From assembly GCA_046351395.1 (NCBI GenBank), contig JAXLYP010000027.1, forward strand, positions 104,077-168,076: a DNA stretch of 64,000 bases, written 5' to 3'. The first letter of the stretch is position 1; the number at the start of each line of letters is the position of its first letter. The translations under genes and the position numbers were made by a program. This document shows, piece by piece, positions 55,483 to 64,000 of the stretch. The notes under the pieces were generated by a model. That model was not told the DNA's origin, searched no databases, and saw nothing but the letters and a program-made list of their open reading frames with translations. This DNA is from CAYYKK01 sp046351395. Its GTDB lineage: Bacteria > Myxococcota_A > Polyangia > Polyangiales > Polyangiaceae.

Positions 55483-58209
55483 ATGAAGGTCGCCAAGCCG
55501 ATCAAGATCGCGATCCTCCACCGCGTCGTGGAAGTCCGGCGGAAGCCCATATTCCACGTCGCGGCGATGATCGGGGCGCCGATGGAGAACACGCGCGCGC
55601 TCTTCGACGAGATGGCGTTCTGGGGGATCGTCCAGAAGGAGCTCGGCGAGATCGGCGTCGTCGACGAGGGGACGTCGAAGCCGTGCGGAGAGATGCTCGT
55701 CGCCGGGAGCTTCCACGCGCCGGGCGGGAAGGAGCTCACCGCGTCGTACGCGCGGGCGAGCGTCGGCAGCATCGACAAGCGCGTCGCGGTCGTGGGCGAC
55801 CGTTACTGGAACGGGAACACGCCCACCGAGCCGATCCCGTTCACGACGATGCCCATCACCTGGGCGCGCGCGTTCGGGGGGCCGAAGTGGGAGCGCAACA
55901 TGCACGGCAAGGGCGCGGAGCCCATCGACGTGAACGGGGTGATGCTCCAGCCCCTGCCGAACATCGAACACTACGGCGCGCTCATCCGCTCGCCCAACGA
56001 GCGCCCGGAGCCCACGGGGTTTGGTTCGCTCGACCTGACGTTCATCCAGCGCCGAAAGCGCGCGGGGACGTTCGACAAGGCCTGGTTCGACGAGCACTAC
56101 CCCGGCGTCGCGCCGGACATGGATCCGAACTTCTACAACCTCGCGCTCCCCGATCAGTGGGCGAAGGGGTTCTTCCGGGGCGACGAGCGGTTCTTCGTCG
56201 AGAACATGCACCCGCTCCACCCGAGGCTCGAGGGCTCGCTGCCGTCGCTCGTGGTGCGCGCGTTCGCCGCGTTCAGCGACGATCCGAGGTACTCGGGGGG
56301 CGCGAACACGACACCAACGGCGCCGCGCGTCCTCTCGGAGATCCCCATGCGGTGCGACACGGTGTGGATGTTCCCGGGCTCCGCCGCCGTCTTCGTCGGC
56401 TTCCACGGCTCCGTCCCGGTGGCGACGGACGACGCGGGGGACGTCACGGATCTGGTCGTCGCGTGCGAGGAGCTCGGCGCGCAGGGCAAGCCCATCCCCC
56501 ACTACGAGGCCGCGCTGATGCGGCGCTACGACAAGGACAAGGGATCCCTGCACGGCTTGTCGGACAGCGATCTCATGCCTCCCCGAGAGACCGGGGTCTC
56601 GCCGACGATCGACACGGGGGACATCGGCCGCTGGGTGAAGGCGGAGCGCTACGCGAGCAAGAACGCCCGGCGCGGGTACGAGCGGCGCGTGATCGAGGCG
56701 CGGAAGAGGCTCGAGTCCGTCGGCCTCGACGCGAGCGCGCTGCCGCTGCCACCCCCGGACGAGGATCCGCCGGACGATCCGGATCAGCTCGCCGCGTACA
56801 TCGAGCGAGTCCAGCGAGAGAGCCAGGAGCAAGCGGAGAAGGCGAAGAAGTCGTTCGACGAGAACCGCGAGAAGATGCTCGGGCGCGCGCGCGAGGTCTT
56901 CAAACAGAACGGGATGGACTTCGATCAGCTCCTCCAGAAGGGGAAGGAAGAGGGCGGCGGTCCGCCGAAGTTCACCGCGGAGGCGCACCTCGAGAAGATC
57001 CGCGCCGCGTGCCAGCGCGGTCGTGCCGCGGGCTACCCGTGCGAGGAGCTCGAGGCGCAGCTCGAGGATCCCGCGTTCCGCTCCGCGCTCGAGCAGCAGG
57101 AGGAGGGGATGCGCGAGATGTACCGGCAGAGCGCGCACAACCGCCCGATGATCGCGGCGGCGATGGATCCGGACGCGAAGGCCCGGACGCGCTTGCTCGT
57201 GGAGATGGCGCTCGAGCAGGGCGAGAGCCTCGCGCGCCGCGACTTCACCGGCGCCGACTTCTCGGGGATGACGCTGAAGGGCGCCGACTTCAGCGAGTGC
57301 TTCATGGAGTCGGTCGACCTCTCGAACGCCGACCTGACGGGTGCGAAGCTCGATCGCGCCGTGCTCGCGAATGGCAACCTCGCGGAGGCGAAGTTCAAGG
57401 GCGCATCGCTCACGGGCGCGAACCTCGGCGCCGCGCGCGCGGCGGAGGCCGTGTTCGACGACGCGGATCTCTCGAACGCCATCCTCGGGGACGCGGACAT
57501 CCGCGGCGCGTGCTTCGCGAACGCGGATCTCTCGGGCGTGGGCTGGCACGGCACGAAGCTCGGCGACAACGACTTCTCCGGCGTGAAGGCCGCGCTCAGC
57601 ATCTTCATCAAGGTGAAGTTCCCCGGGTGCCACTTCCCCGGCGCGGATCTCACGCGCGCGAGCTTCATCGACTGCTCGCTCGACGACGCGAACTTCGAGG
57701 GCGCGAACCTGTTCAAGACCTGCTTCATGAGCTCGAAGGGCGAGCGCGTGAACTTCCGAAAGACGCAGTTCAAGAGCGGCGTGATCATGCTCGAGAGCGA
57801 GTTCCCGCACGCAGACTTCACGGAGGCGGTCGTCGAGAAGGCGTGCCTCCGCAAGACGACGCTCACGAAGGCGCGCGCGGGTGGTGCGAGCTTCGCGGGA
57901 TCGGATCTGTCGGAGTGCGATCTCGAGGGCGCGCACCTCGATCGCGCGGTGTTCACGAAGGCGCTCCTCATCCGCACGCGCCTCGACGGCGCGAGCCTCC
58001 GAGGCGCGAACCTGACGGACGCCCTGCTCTCGAAGGCGCGCATCGCGCGCGCCGACTTCACCGGCGCGAACCTGAACCGGGCGGATCTCTCGCGCGTCGT
58101 CGGGGACCCGAAGACGACGTTCGAGGAGGCGATCGTCGCGCACGTGCGGCACCTCCCGAAGGCGGACCCGCCGGAGAAGAAGCCCGATCCGACGGGTAGG
58201 GACGCGTGA
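55483..58209 (+). CDS. DUF2169 - pentapeptide-repeat fusion protein (cassette 3, second)
   Basis: 908 residues. DUF2169 (1-330): VVDEGTSKPCGEMLVAGSFHAPGG, WARAFGGPKWERNMHGKG, DPNFYNLALPDQWAKGFFRGDE and MRCDTVWMFPGSAAVFVGFHGS. A helical linker (about 370-580) with Glu/Lys/Gln precedes pentapeptide repeats (about 585-885) and a basic end. It keeps Cys residues inside repeats (CFANADL, CFMES), unlike cassettes 1 and 2. Ten bp after VgrG; its stop overlaps the next start (TGATG). Confidence 0.9.
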   Translation: MKVAKPIKIAILHRVVEVRRKPIFHVAAMIGAPMENTRALFDEMAFWGIVQKELGEIGVVDEGTSKPCGEMLVAGSFHAPGGKELTASYARASVGSIDKRVAVVGDRYWNGNTPTEPIPFTTMPITWARAFGGPKWERNMHGKGAEPIDVNGVMLQPLPNIEHYGALIRSPNERPEPTGFGSLDLTFIQRRKRAGTFDKAWFDEHYPGVAPDMDPNFYNLALPDQWAKGFFRGDERFFVENMHPLHPRLEGSLPSLVVRAFAAFSDDPRYSGGANTTPTAPRVLSEIPMRCDTVWMFPGSAAVFVGFHGSVPVATDDAGDVTDLVVACEELGAQGKPIPHYEAALMRRYDKDKGSLHGLSDSDLMPPRETGVSPTIDTGDIGRWVKAERYASKNARRGYERRVIEARKRLESVGLDASALPLPPPDEDPPDDPDQLAAYIERVQRESQEQAEKAKKSFDENREKMLGRAREVFKQNGMDFDQLLQKGKEEGGGPPKFTAEAHLEKIRAACQRGRAAGYPCEELEAQLEDPAFRSALEQQEEGMREMYRQSAHNRPMIAAAMDPDAKARTRLLVEMALEQGESLARRDFTGADFSGMTLKGADFSECFMESVDLSNADLTGAKLDRAVLANGNLAEAKFKGASLTGANLGAARAAEAVFDDADLSNAILGDADIRGACFANADLSGVGWHGTKLGDNDFSGVKAALSIFIKVKFPGCHFPGADLTRASFIDCSLDDANFEGANLFKTCFMSSKGERVNFRKTQFKSGVIMLESEFPHADFTEAVVEKACLRKTTLTKARAGGASFAGSDLSECDLEGAHLDRAVFTKALLIRTRLDGASLRGANLTDALLSKARIARADFTGANLNRADLSRVVGDPKTTFEEAIVAHVRHLPKADPPEKKPDPTGRDA

Positions 58210-59288
58210 TGGACAAGGCCGATCTCTTCGACCGGATCCAGCACGGCATCCCGATCATGAACGAGGATCTGTCGTCCTGGGATCTCTCGGGCGCCGATCT
58301 GTCTGGAGGGATCTTCGACTCCGTGCGCTTCGGGATGCTGAAGGGCGCGCTCGTGAGGGAGTGCTCGTTCACGCGCTCCGATCTCCGGGAGTGCGACTTC
58401 AGCGAGGCCGACCTCCACCTCACCGTGATGCACCGATGCGAGCTCGACGAGGCGCGCTTCGATCGGGCGAAGCTCATCGGCACGAAGATGATCGAGTGCG
58501 TCGCCGAGGGCGCGTCCTTCCAGGATCTCGATGGCCCCCTCGTGACGTTCATCAAGACCTCGCTGAGCCGCGCGAGGTTCGACCGCGCGAACCTCGATCG
58601 GGGCAACCTCATCGAGGTGGAGTGCGATGGGGCGAGCTTCGCGGGTGCGAACCTCATCAAGGTGATGATGTCCCAGAGCGATCTGCGGACGGCGGACATC
58701 GGCGGCGCGAACCTCACGCTCACGACGCTCACGGAGTCGAAGCTCGGCGCGAAGTCGTTCAAGGGCGTGACGGTGTTCCGCACGCAGTTCATGAGCTGCG
58801 ACCTCGTGGGCGCGAGCTTCGAGGGCGTCGACTGCACCCAGTGCAACTTCTTCAAGGCCGATCTCAGCGAGTCCACGTTCGAGAAGGCCGAGGCGCTGAC
58901 GGCGTACTTCGGCGAGGCCCACCTCAGCCGCGCGAACTTCAAGGGCGGGAACTTCCGGCAGGCGGTGTTCGAGAAGGCGACGGCGAGCAAGACGGACTTC
59001 TCGGGGTCCGTGTTCGAGGAGTGCTCGATGGGGGACATCGTGGCGCCGGGCGCGCGGTTCGTGAACGCGAACGTGCGGTACGCGGACTTCTCGCGCGCGG
59101 ATCTCTCGGGCGCGGACTTCACGGGCGCGAGCTTGTTCCGCGCGAAGATGCACCGCGCGAAGCGGGACGGAGCTACGATCCCCCGCGGCACGGGTTGGCT
59201 CGGGGACGACGAGGAGCTCGCGAAGATCGAGGATTGGAAGCCGAAGCACGGCGAGATCGAAGCGGGCGGCGGTGAGGGCGGCGACTAG
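58209..59288 (+). CDS. Stand-alone pentapeptide-repeat protein (cassette 3)
   Basis: 359 residues from ATG 58209, sharing one base with the previous stop (a GTG one codon upstream is possible). The N-terminus DKADLFDRIQHGIPIMNEDLSSWDL resembles the short lead of the other stand-alone members, followed by ~60 pentapeptide units up to about residue 315, then a charged tail (KIEDWKPKHGEIEAGGGEGG). No catalytic residues seen. Position directly after a DUF2169-pentapeptide fusion repeats the order of cassettes 1 and 2. Confidence 0.88.
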   Translation: MDKADLFDRIQHGIPIMNEDLSSWDLSGADLSGGIFDSVRFGMLKGALVRECSFTRSDLRECDFSEADLHLTVMHRCELDEARFDRAKLIGTKMIECVAEGASFQDLDGPLVTFIKTSLSRARFDRANLDRGNLIEVECDGASFAGANLIKVMMSQSDLRTADIGGANLTLTTLTESKLGAKSFKGVTVFRTQFMSCDLVGASFEGVDCTQCNFFKADLSESTFEKAEALTAYFGEAHLSRANFKGGNFRQAVFEKATASKTDFSGSVFEECSMGDIVAPGARFVNANVRYADFSRADLSGADFTGASLFRAKMHRAKRDGATIPRGTGWLGDDEELAKIEDWKPKHGEIEAGGGEGGD

Positions 59289-59297
59289 GAGGTCGGG

Positions 59298-59936
59298 ATG
59301 AGCGTTGCGAAGAAGCTTGCGGTGACGGGGACCTTCATGGAGTCCGGGAGCGTGGAGCGCGTCGAAGGCGCGACGATCGAGGTCGCGCTGCCCTCCGGGC
59401 GCTTCCAGGCGGCGCGGGCGAAGAGCTGCCTCGTGGAGCCGGATCGCGGGGATCGCGTGCTCTGCGCGATCGAGGCGGATCGGGTCTTCGTGCTCGCGGT
59501 CCTCGAGGGCCAACCGAACACCGTCGTCGCCGCGGACGGAGATCTGTCGCTCGTCTCGCGCTCGGGGCGCGCGAGCATCACGTCGCCGAAGGGCGTGGAC
59601 GTGGAGACCGGCGGGGAGGTTCTCCTCGCGGGCCGCGAGATCCACGCGCGCGCGCGGCACGGCACGGTGGCGATCGAGGAGCTCGGCTTCTTCGGCAAGC
59701 TCGTGCAGGCGGAGGTGGGCAAGATCGCGCTCGTCGCGAACGAGGTCGACTCGTTCATGACGCGCATGACCCAGCGGGCGAAGCGCGTGTTCCGCGTCAT
59801 CGACGAGATCGATCAGACGCGCGCGAACACGATCGACATGCGAGCGGAGACGGTGCTCGGTCTGCGCGGGGAGAACGCGATCGTCTCCGCTCGGGTCATC
59901 ACGAAGCTCGACGCGGAGCAGGTCCACATCGGCTGA
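59298..59936 (+). CDS. DUF3540 T6SS-associated protein (cassette 3)
   Basis: 212 residues. OB-like start (VEGATIEVALPSGRFQAARAKSCLVEPDRGDRVLCAIEADRVFVLAVLEG), then spike-like strands (DLSLVSRSGRASITSPKGVDVETGGEVLLAGREI), then a helix and the ending VITKLDAEQVHIG. This is the most typical DUF3540 member of the three here. AGGAGG precedes the ATG by 6 nt. It sits between the pentapeptide gene and the PAAR-like gene, as in cassette 1. Confidence 0.85.
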   Translation: MSVAKKLAVTGTFMESGSVERVEGATIEVALPSGRFQAARAKSCLVEPDRGDRVLCAIEADRVFVLAVLEGQPNTVVAADGDLSLVSRSGRASITSPKGVDVETGGEVLLAGREIHARARHGTVAIEELGFFGKLVQAEVGKIALVANEVDSFMTRMTQRAKRVFRVIDEIDQTRANTIDMRAETVLGLRGENAIVSARVITKLDAEQVHIG

Positions 59937-59963
59937 CGCTGGCTCGTCGGAGAGGAGTCCCCC

Positions 59964-60287
59964 ATGCTCGCCAAGAACATGACCCCAGGCATGTGCCTCG
60001 CCTTCCCGGACGTGTGCCTCACGCCCGCGCCGCCGGCGCCCGCGCCCGTCCCCATCCCGTACCCGAACATGGGCGTCGAGCCGACGGACTCGTCGTTCGT
60101 GCCGAACGTGATGATGACGTTCACGCCCGCGCACAACATGGGCACCGAACCGGTGCAGACGAACGGAGACAACGCGGGCGTCGCGATGGGCGTCGCCTCG
60201 GGGACGGTCATGGGGCCCGCGCGCACCGTGACCGCCGCGTTCACCGTCATCGTCGGGGGATGCCGCTCGCGCGCCTCACGAGCATGA
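59964..60287 (+). CDS. DUF4150 PAAR-like protein, 3' end frameshifted (cassette 3)
   Basis: 107 residues in the open frame: FPDVCLTPAPPAPAP, PIPYPNMGVEP, VQTNGDNAGVAMGVASGTVMGP and TVTAAFTVIVGG, a good DUF4150 match. After the G5 run at 60255-60259 the family sequence continues in the next frame (MPLARLTSMTIQNSTNAPGA), and after about 60317 in the third (EIVPSVTNVLVLAP) to a TAA at 60361-60363. Two single missing bases would restore a ~133-residue protein. If real, the protein has a foreign, basic end (CRSRASRA) and may not fold at its C-terminus. Confidence 0.8.
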   Translation: MLAKNMTPGMCLAFPDVCLTPAPPAPAPVPIPYPNMGVEPTDSSFVPNVMMTFTPAHNMGTEPVQTNGDNAGVAMGVASGTVMGPARTVTAAFTVIVGGCRSRASRA

Positions 60288-60428
60288 CCATCCAGAACAG
60301 CACGAACGCTCCGGGCGCGAGATCGTGCCGAGCGTGACGAACGTCCTCGTCCTCGCGCCGTAACCCCACGCGCCCGGCGCCGCCGGCGGCCCACCCAGCG
60401 CCTCCCGTTCGCGGCGGGCCGATGAACG

Positions 60429-60468
60429 ACGAACGCGAAGGCCTTCGGGAGAGGACCTTCGCGTTCGT
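60429..60468. terminator. Bidirectional hairpin terminator between convergent genes
   Basis: A perfect 13-bp stem: ACGAACGCGAAGG at 60429-60441 pairs with CCTTCGCGTTCGT at 60456-60468, with a 14-nt loop. It lies between the end of cassette 3 (plus) and the lipoprotein gene ending at 60496 (minus), the right place for a shared terminator. Confidence 0.7.
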
Positions 60469-60495
60469 TCGTGTCGTCTCGCGTCCGCGAGCGCG

Positions 60496-61914
60496 TTACT
60501 GCGGCGGCTCCCCCGGGGGCTGCATCGGGATGTTGTTCGGCGTCACGCAGGACGAGAGGTCGAACAGGATGAACTCGAGCGCCTTCTCCTGCGGCGAGAG
60601 ATCCTGCTCGGCGCAGCCGCCAGGCGTCGTGTTCTGGTTGTCGTAGTCGTTGGCCGCGGCGCCGACGTGCATGTCGCTGTAGACGACGCGTCCACATTGC
60701 TTCTCGGGCTCCACGCCGAGCGGCGTGTCGAAGGAGAAGTCCTGGGTCGGCCCGTCCTCCGCCACGATCCAGGGCTGCGAGATCGTGTTCGTCGCCGCGA
60801 CGTCCGCGTTGTGGCGCGCCGCCTGGATCGGGAGCTTGTTGTTGTTGTCGAGCGCGCTGACGTTCTTCAGCCAGTCTTGGAGCGCCTGCCCACGGGCGAA
60901 CGGCATCCCCGCCCAGTCCGTCGTGACGACGTTCGCCTGGATGTTGCCGATGTCGTTGCTCCCGGTCACCCAGCTCGCGAGGTTCTTGTCTCCGAACGGG
61001 CCCGTGTTGAACCACGCGTAGTGGAAGTGCGAGGCGAACACGCGCCCGCCCGCCGCCGCGTAGTCGAACAGGACTTGCTGGTTCATGTTGGACGTCTCGT
61101 CGCCCTCACAGGAGAGCACGACGATGTCGTACTTCATGATGTCCTCGGCCTTGTCCCAGAGCGCGTCGTTCGAGTCGGGCGCGCCCGGGCTCGTGTCCGG
61201 GCCGCCAGCGCCGTGGAAGATGTGGATGTGCCCGGCCCCTCCCGCGCCCGGACCGTACTCCGACTTGTCGATGCCGATGCGCGAGAGCAGGCACTCGAGC
61301 GTGTCCGCGCCCCCGGTGGAGACCGCGATCTGCGGGATGTCGCCCTCGGTGCCGTTCTTCGGAAGCGTGAGCTTCTGCTGCACCGTCGTGTCTCCGCACT
61401 GCGTGACCTCGGGGATGACGAACTGCCGGCGCCACTTGCCGACCTGGATCACGAGCGGGATGTCCTTGCCGTCCGGCGCGTCGAGGATCGTGAAGTTGCC
61501 CTGGGCGTCGGTCACGGCGGCGGCGATCGGATCGCCCGTGTAGAGATCGGCGCACGAGTCGCACGACGCGCCCTGCGTGAAGGGCTGCGGCGTCGAGTTC
61601 GGGACGTACGCGACGACGCCGTAGAGCGGGTTCTTGCCCGCGGGGTCGTAGATCGTTCCCTTGATCGTCGTGTGCCCGCCGCCGGTGCACTGGTGGATCT
61701 GGCACTGCAAGCCGACGCACGGCGTGCCGGAGCTCGCGCTCACGTCGCTGAAGCCGTTGCTCGTGCTCGCGTTGCTCGTGCTGCTGCCCTTCCCGCCCGT
61801 CCCGGTCGTCGCGGAGAGTGTGCCGTCGAGCGAGTCGTCGGAGCAGCTGGCGACCGTGACGAGCGCGCCGAGCAGCCCAAGCGACGCGACACCAGCAAGC
61901 AGTCGTTTCTTCAT
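60496..61914 (-). CDS. Cys-rich lipoprotein with carboxypeptidase-regulatory-like domain
   Basis: 472 residues. Lipoprotein signal LGALVTVASC, Ser/Thr/Gly linker (about 25-65), then CVGLQCQIHQC and a CarboxypepD_reg-like beta-sandwich (TTIKGTIYDPAGKNPLYGVVAYVPN...AVTDAQGNFTILDAPDGKDIPLVIQVG). The C-terminal ~250 residues (YDIVVLSCEGDE, LFDYAAAGGRVFASHFHYAWF, GRVVYSDMHVGA) look like a ThuA/GATase-type alpha/beta fold. Secreted myxobacterial proteins of this make-up are common but uncharacterised. Ten Cys suggest disulfides. Own transcription unit ending at the hairpin 60429-60468. Confidence 0.75.
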   Translation of the reverse strand: MKKRLLAGVASLGLLGALVTVASCSDDSLDGTLSATTGTGGKGSSTSNASTSNGFSDVSASSGTPCVGLQCQIHQCTGGGHTTIKGTIYDPAGKNPLYGVVAYVPNSTPQPFTQGASCDSCADLYTGDPIAAAVTDAQGNFTILDAPDGKDIPLVIQVGKWRRQFVIPEVTQCGDTTVQQKLTLPKNGTEGDIPQIAVSTGGADTLECLLSRIGIDKSEYGPGAGGAGHIHIFHGAGGPDTSPGAPDSNDALWDKAEDIMKYDIVVLSCEGDETSNMNQQVLFDYAAAGGRVFASHFHYAWFNTGPFGDKNLASWVTGSNDIGNIQANVVTTDWAGMPFARGQALQDWLKNVSALDNNNKLPIQAARHNADVAATNTISQPWIVAEDGPTQDFSFDTPLGVEPEKQCGRVVYSDMHVGAAANDYDNQNTTPGGCAEQDLSPQEKALEFILFDLSSCVTPNNIPMQPPGEPPQ

Positions 61915-62051
61915 GGGGAATCTCCTGATCCCCAGGATAGGTCATTCCGAGGGTGATGCCGCGCGAGAAACGATCCGGAAGACGCCGCTCGGTCCGGCCC
62001 ACCCAGCCTTCATGGCCGGTTCGCCTCGGGTCCACCGCCGGACCGCCGCGC

Positions 62052-63293
62052 CTATTTCGTGTAGTCCGCCTTGGCTTTCTCCTGGACCCCCTTGTCCTTG
62101 TGGCGCACGAACTTGGCGAGGATCGCTTTGCTCCTCCGGACCGCGTCCGGGCCGCCGTTTCGGCCCGTCGTCCCGACCGCCCAGAGCGCCGTTCCGAGCG
62201 TGCTCGCGTCGAGATCCGCCGCCTCGGTGATCCGCTCGAGCACGGCGAGCGCGCGCTCGCACTGGGACTTCGAGCCGTTGACCTTCCCGCCCACCACCCC
62301 GTGGGTCCAGCACTGGTGATAAGCGCTCTCGACGAGGCCGCTCGAGGCCTTCGGCCCGTCGGCTCTCTTGGCGAGCGCGTCGAGCGCGGCGTCGCTGTAC
62401 GCGCCCCCGCACTCGGCGAGAGAGTCCGCGGCGGCGGCGAGGGTCTCGTCGTCCCCCGTCGCGAGCGCCTCCTTCGCGAAGTCGCACACCCTCGCGCGAT
62501 CGCCCTCGCTCAGCGCGGAGCCCGCCGCGAGCGCGGCGGACGGCGCGATCGCGGCGCTCGCGCGGACGCCGCGATCCTCCGACTTCAACGCGGCGCGGAG
62601 ATCATCGAGCGCGTCGACGCCCCCGTACGCGAGGTAGTAGCTCCACATCTTGCGCGCGACGGACTTGTCGACCGTCGAGCCCGTGAGGAGAGCCGTGAGT
62701 TCGGCGCGCGCGCCCGCGAGGAGCATCACGGCCGCGCCCCCTCGGGCGAAGTAGGCGCTCATCCCGCCGCCGATCGCGGGGAGGAGCTTCGCGACGCGGT
62801 CGGCGGCCTCCGGCGTCGCGTTCTTCTTCAGGAACCCGAGATCGCTCGGGAGTCGGTTGAACGTGTGCACGGCGGCCGCGAAGAGGCGCTTGTCCTTCGC
62901 GCCCTCGCCGAGCGCGAGGTACGCGGCGGTGGCGTAGAGCGCGTCCGGCGACTTCTCTTGGATGTACCGCGCGAGCGCCTCGTCCTCGCGGCTCCTGCAC
63001 GCGCGCACCGACGCGCGCGCCTCGTCGACGTCGCACCCCGAGGCGATCGCCTTCACGAGCTTCACGACCTCGACGTCCGGCGTGAACGGGCGCGACCGCT
63101 GCCCCTCGGGCGCGGCGGACGACGCGGCCTCCGCGCTGCTCGCGGCGCTGACAGCCGCCGTCGACGCGCTCGCGTCCCCGCTCGTCGACCCCGCGCCCGA
63201 GGCGGCCGGGTCGCAGCCAGCGAGCAGCGCGAGGGCGGTGACGAGCCACGCGCGACACGCCGGGGTCCTCGATCCGCTCCGTCCGGGAGGCAT
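62052..63293 (-). CDS. Helical-repeat lipoprotein (HEAT/TPR-like), unrecognised
   Basis: 413 residues from the ATG at 63293, which gives a clean signal WLVTALALLAGC; an ORF start at 63365 would put 24 Arg/Pro-rich residues before it. A Ser/Ala linker (about 28-70) is followed by Ala-rich helices spaced as in HEAT- or Sel1-type repeats (DALYATAAYLALGEGAKDKRLF, VRASAAIAPSAALAAGSALSEG). Several Cys are scattered. No enzyme motif. Probably a periplasmic scaffold; upstream it faces the membrane gene at 63386 with 92 bp between. Confidence 0.65.
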   Translation of the reverse strand: MPPGRSGSRTPACRAWLVTALALLAGCDPAASGAGSTSGDASASTAAVSAASSAEAASSAAPEGQRSRPFTPDVEVVKLVKAIASGCDVDEARASVRACRSREDEALARYIQEKSPDALYATAAYLALGEGAKDKRLFAAAVHTFNRLPSDLGFLKKNATPEAADRVAKLLPAIGGGMSAYFARGGAAVMLLAGARAELTALLTGSTVDKSVARKMWSYYLAYGGVDALDDLRAALKSEDRGVRASAAIAPSAALAAGSALSEGDRARVCDFAKEALATGDDETLAAAADSLAECGGAYSDAALDALAKRADGPKASSGLVESAYHQCWTHGVVGGKVNGSKSQCERALAVLERITEAADLDASTLGTALWAVGTTGRNGGPDAVRRSKAILAKFVRHKDKGVQEKAKADYTK

Positions 63294-63385
63294 GCTCCAC
63301 GCGGTAGACGCCCGCGCCCCGGGGCCGTCAAGCCTGTCGCGGTTCCTTGTGCCGACCTCCGCCATGGACCTATCGTGCGGACCGA

Positions 63386-64000
63386 ATGAGCGACGACAAC
63401 GACGAGAAAAAGTCCTTCGACATCTTCGAGCTCATCGCAGCGATCACCCTCGGGCTCGGCGCCATCGGCGGCGCCTGGGCGGGCTTCCAGAGCGGCCTCT
63501 GGGGCGGCAACCAGGCGACGAGCTACGCCGACGCCGCGAACACGATGAGCGAGATGTCCGCGCTCGTCACCGAGGCGGCGACGAAGGCGAACGAAGCGAC
63601 GATGACCTACAACCGCGACGCCGACATCGACATCCAAGTGAAGCGTCTGCTTTTCGAAGGAAAGAAGAGCACCGATCCGGAGGCGCTGAAGCGGGACGTC
63701 TACCTCGCGAAATACCTCTACGTGTCGCAGCTCAGCGACCCGGCGAAGAAGTACATGAAGCTGCCGATGACCGACGACGTCGACGAGGTCACCGACGATC
63801 AACTCCTCGCCGCCGCCAACACGACCAGCCTCGACGAAAAGTACTACGAGGAGCTCGACAACGACTCCGACGCCGCGTACGCGAGCGCCGCCGAGTCCCT
63901 CGCCAAGGCGAAGAAGACGTTCTACGACGGGCAGATGGCGAACTACCAAGGGGACAAGTTCGCTCTCACCGGCGTGCTCTACACGCTGTGCCTCTTCCTC
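63386..64000 (+). CDS. Membrane protein with periplasmic or cytosolic coiled domain (3' partial)
   Basis: 205 codons up to the window end. An acidic/basic start (MSDDNDEKKSFDIFELIAA) is followed by a membrane helix (AAITLGLGAIGGAWAGFQSG), a ~130-residue hydrophilic helical region (TEAATKANEATMTYNRDADIDIQ; LAKAKKTFYDGQMAN), and a second membrane helix beginning at GDKFALTGVLYTLCLFL. The layout resembles DUF4337-type proteins, but the family is not certain without the C-terminus. Confidence 0.65.
   Translation, partial: MSDDNDEKKSFDIFELIAAITLGLGAIGGAWAGFQSGLWGGNQATSYADAANTMSEMSALVTEAATKANEATMTYNRDADIDIQVKRLLFEGKKSTDPEALKRDVYLAKYLYVSQLSDPAKKYMKLPMTDDVDEVTDDQLLAAANTTSLDEKYYEELDNDSDAAYASAAESLAKAKKTFYDGQMANYQGDKFALTGVLYTLCLFL

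Overview
The window is about 70% GC throughout. Its Hanks-type kinases (one fused to an AAA ATPase and TPRs), many short lipoproteins with low-complexity Pro/Ala/Ser linkers, RHS protein, and multiple copies of the same type VI secretion (T6SS) accessory families point to a predatory, complex delta-type bacterium. Myxococcota, most likely a Polyangiales/Sorangium-like myxobacterium, fits best. This is inferred from gene content only; no rRNA or marker phylogeny is available here.

Layout. Positions 1-19.5 kb are mostly housekeeping and signalling: a lipoprotein with a TonB/AgmX-like C-terminus, an AraC-type regulator, an HSL-type esterase, a polysaccharide flippase, a Ser/Thr kinase with a duplicated C-terminal module, a DUF3592-like membrane protein, tadA next to its own substrate tRNA-Arg(ACG), an alpha/beta hydrolase, a 1146-residue kinase-AAA-TPR regulator, a ferritin-like protein, a DMT transporter with a His-rich tail, a beta-propeller lipoprotein, a DUF4261-like protein and class I fumarase.

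Positions 19.6-60.4 kb form a T6SS effector-delivery island without any sheath, tube, baseplate or ClpV gene. A minus-strand part holds an RHS protein with a predicted deaminase tip, a frameshifted DUF2169 gene, a repeat-filled gap and a VgrG with a broken 3' end. The plus strand carries three cassettes built from the same parts: DUF2169-pentapeptide fusion, stand-alone pentapeptide protein (translationally coupled in all three), VgrG (in two of three), DUF3540 protein and DUF4150 PAAR-like tip protein. In the first cassette the PAAR-like protein is fused to an S41-type Ser/Lys protease domain. In the second the VgrG carries a long alpha-helical, partly hydrophobic insert. The third begins with a B12-binding radical SAM gene 6 bp upstream of a DUF2169 protein. 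A DAC (diadenylate cyclase-type) protein, an alpha/beta hydrolase and a mini inverted-repeat element lie between the second and third cassettes.

The island is rich in small repeats: a 51-52 bp REP-like tandem array with dispersed copies, one inside a coding sequence; a pair of ~128 bp repeats; and a 172 bp terminal-inverted-repeat element. Four genes, three of them in the island proper, carry apparent single-base frameshifts, mostly at C or G runs. These are either early decay or base-calling errors.

Positions 60.5-64 kb return to lipoproteins of unknown function and a partial membrane protein.
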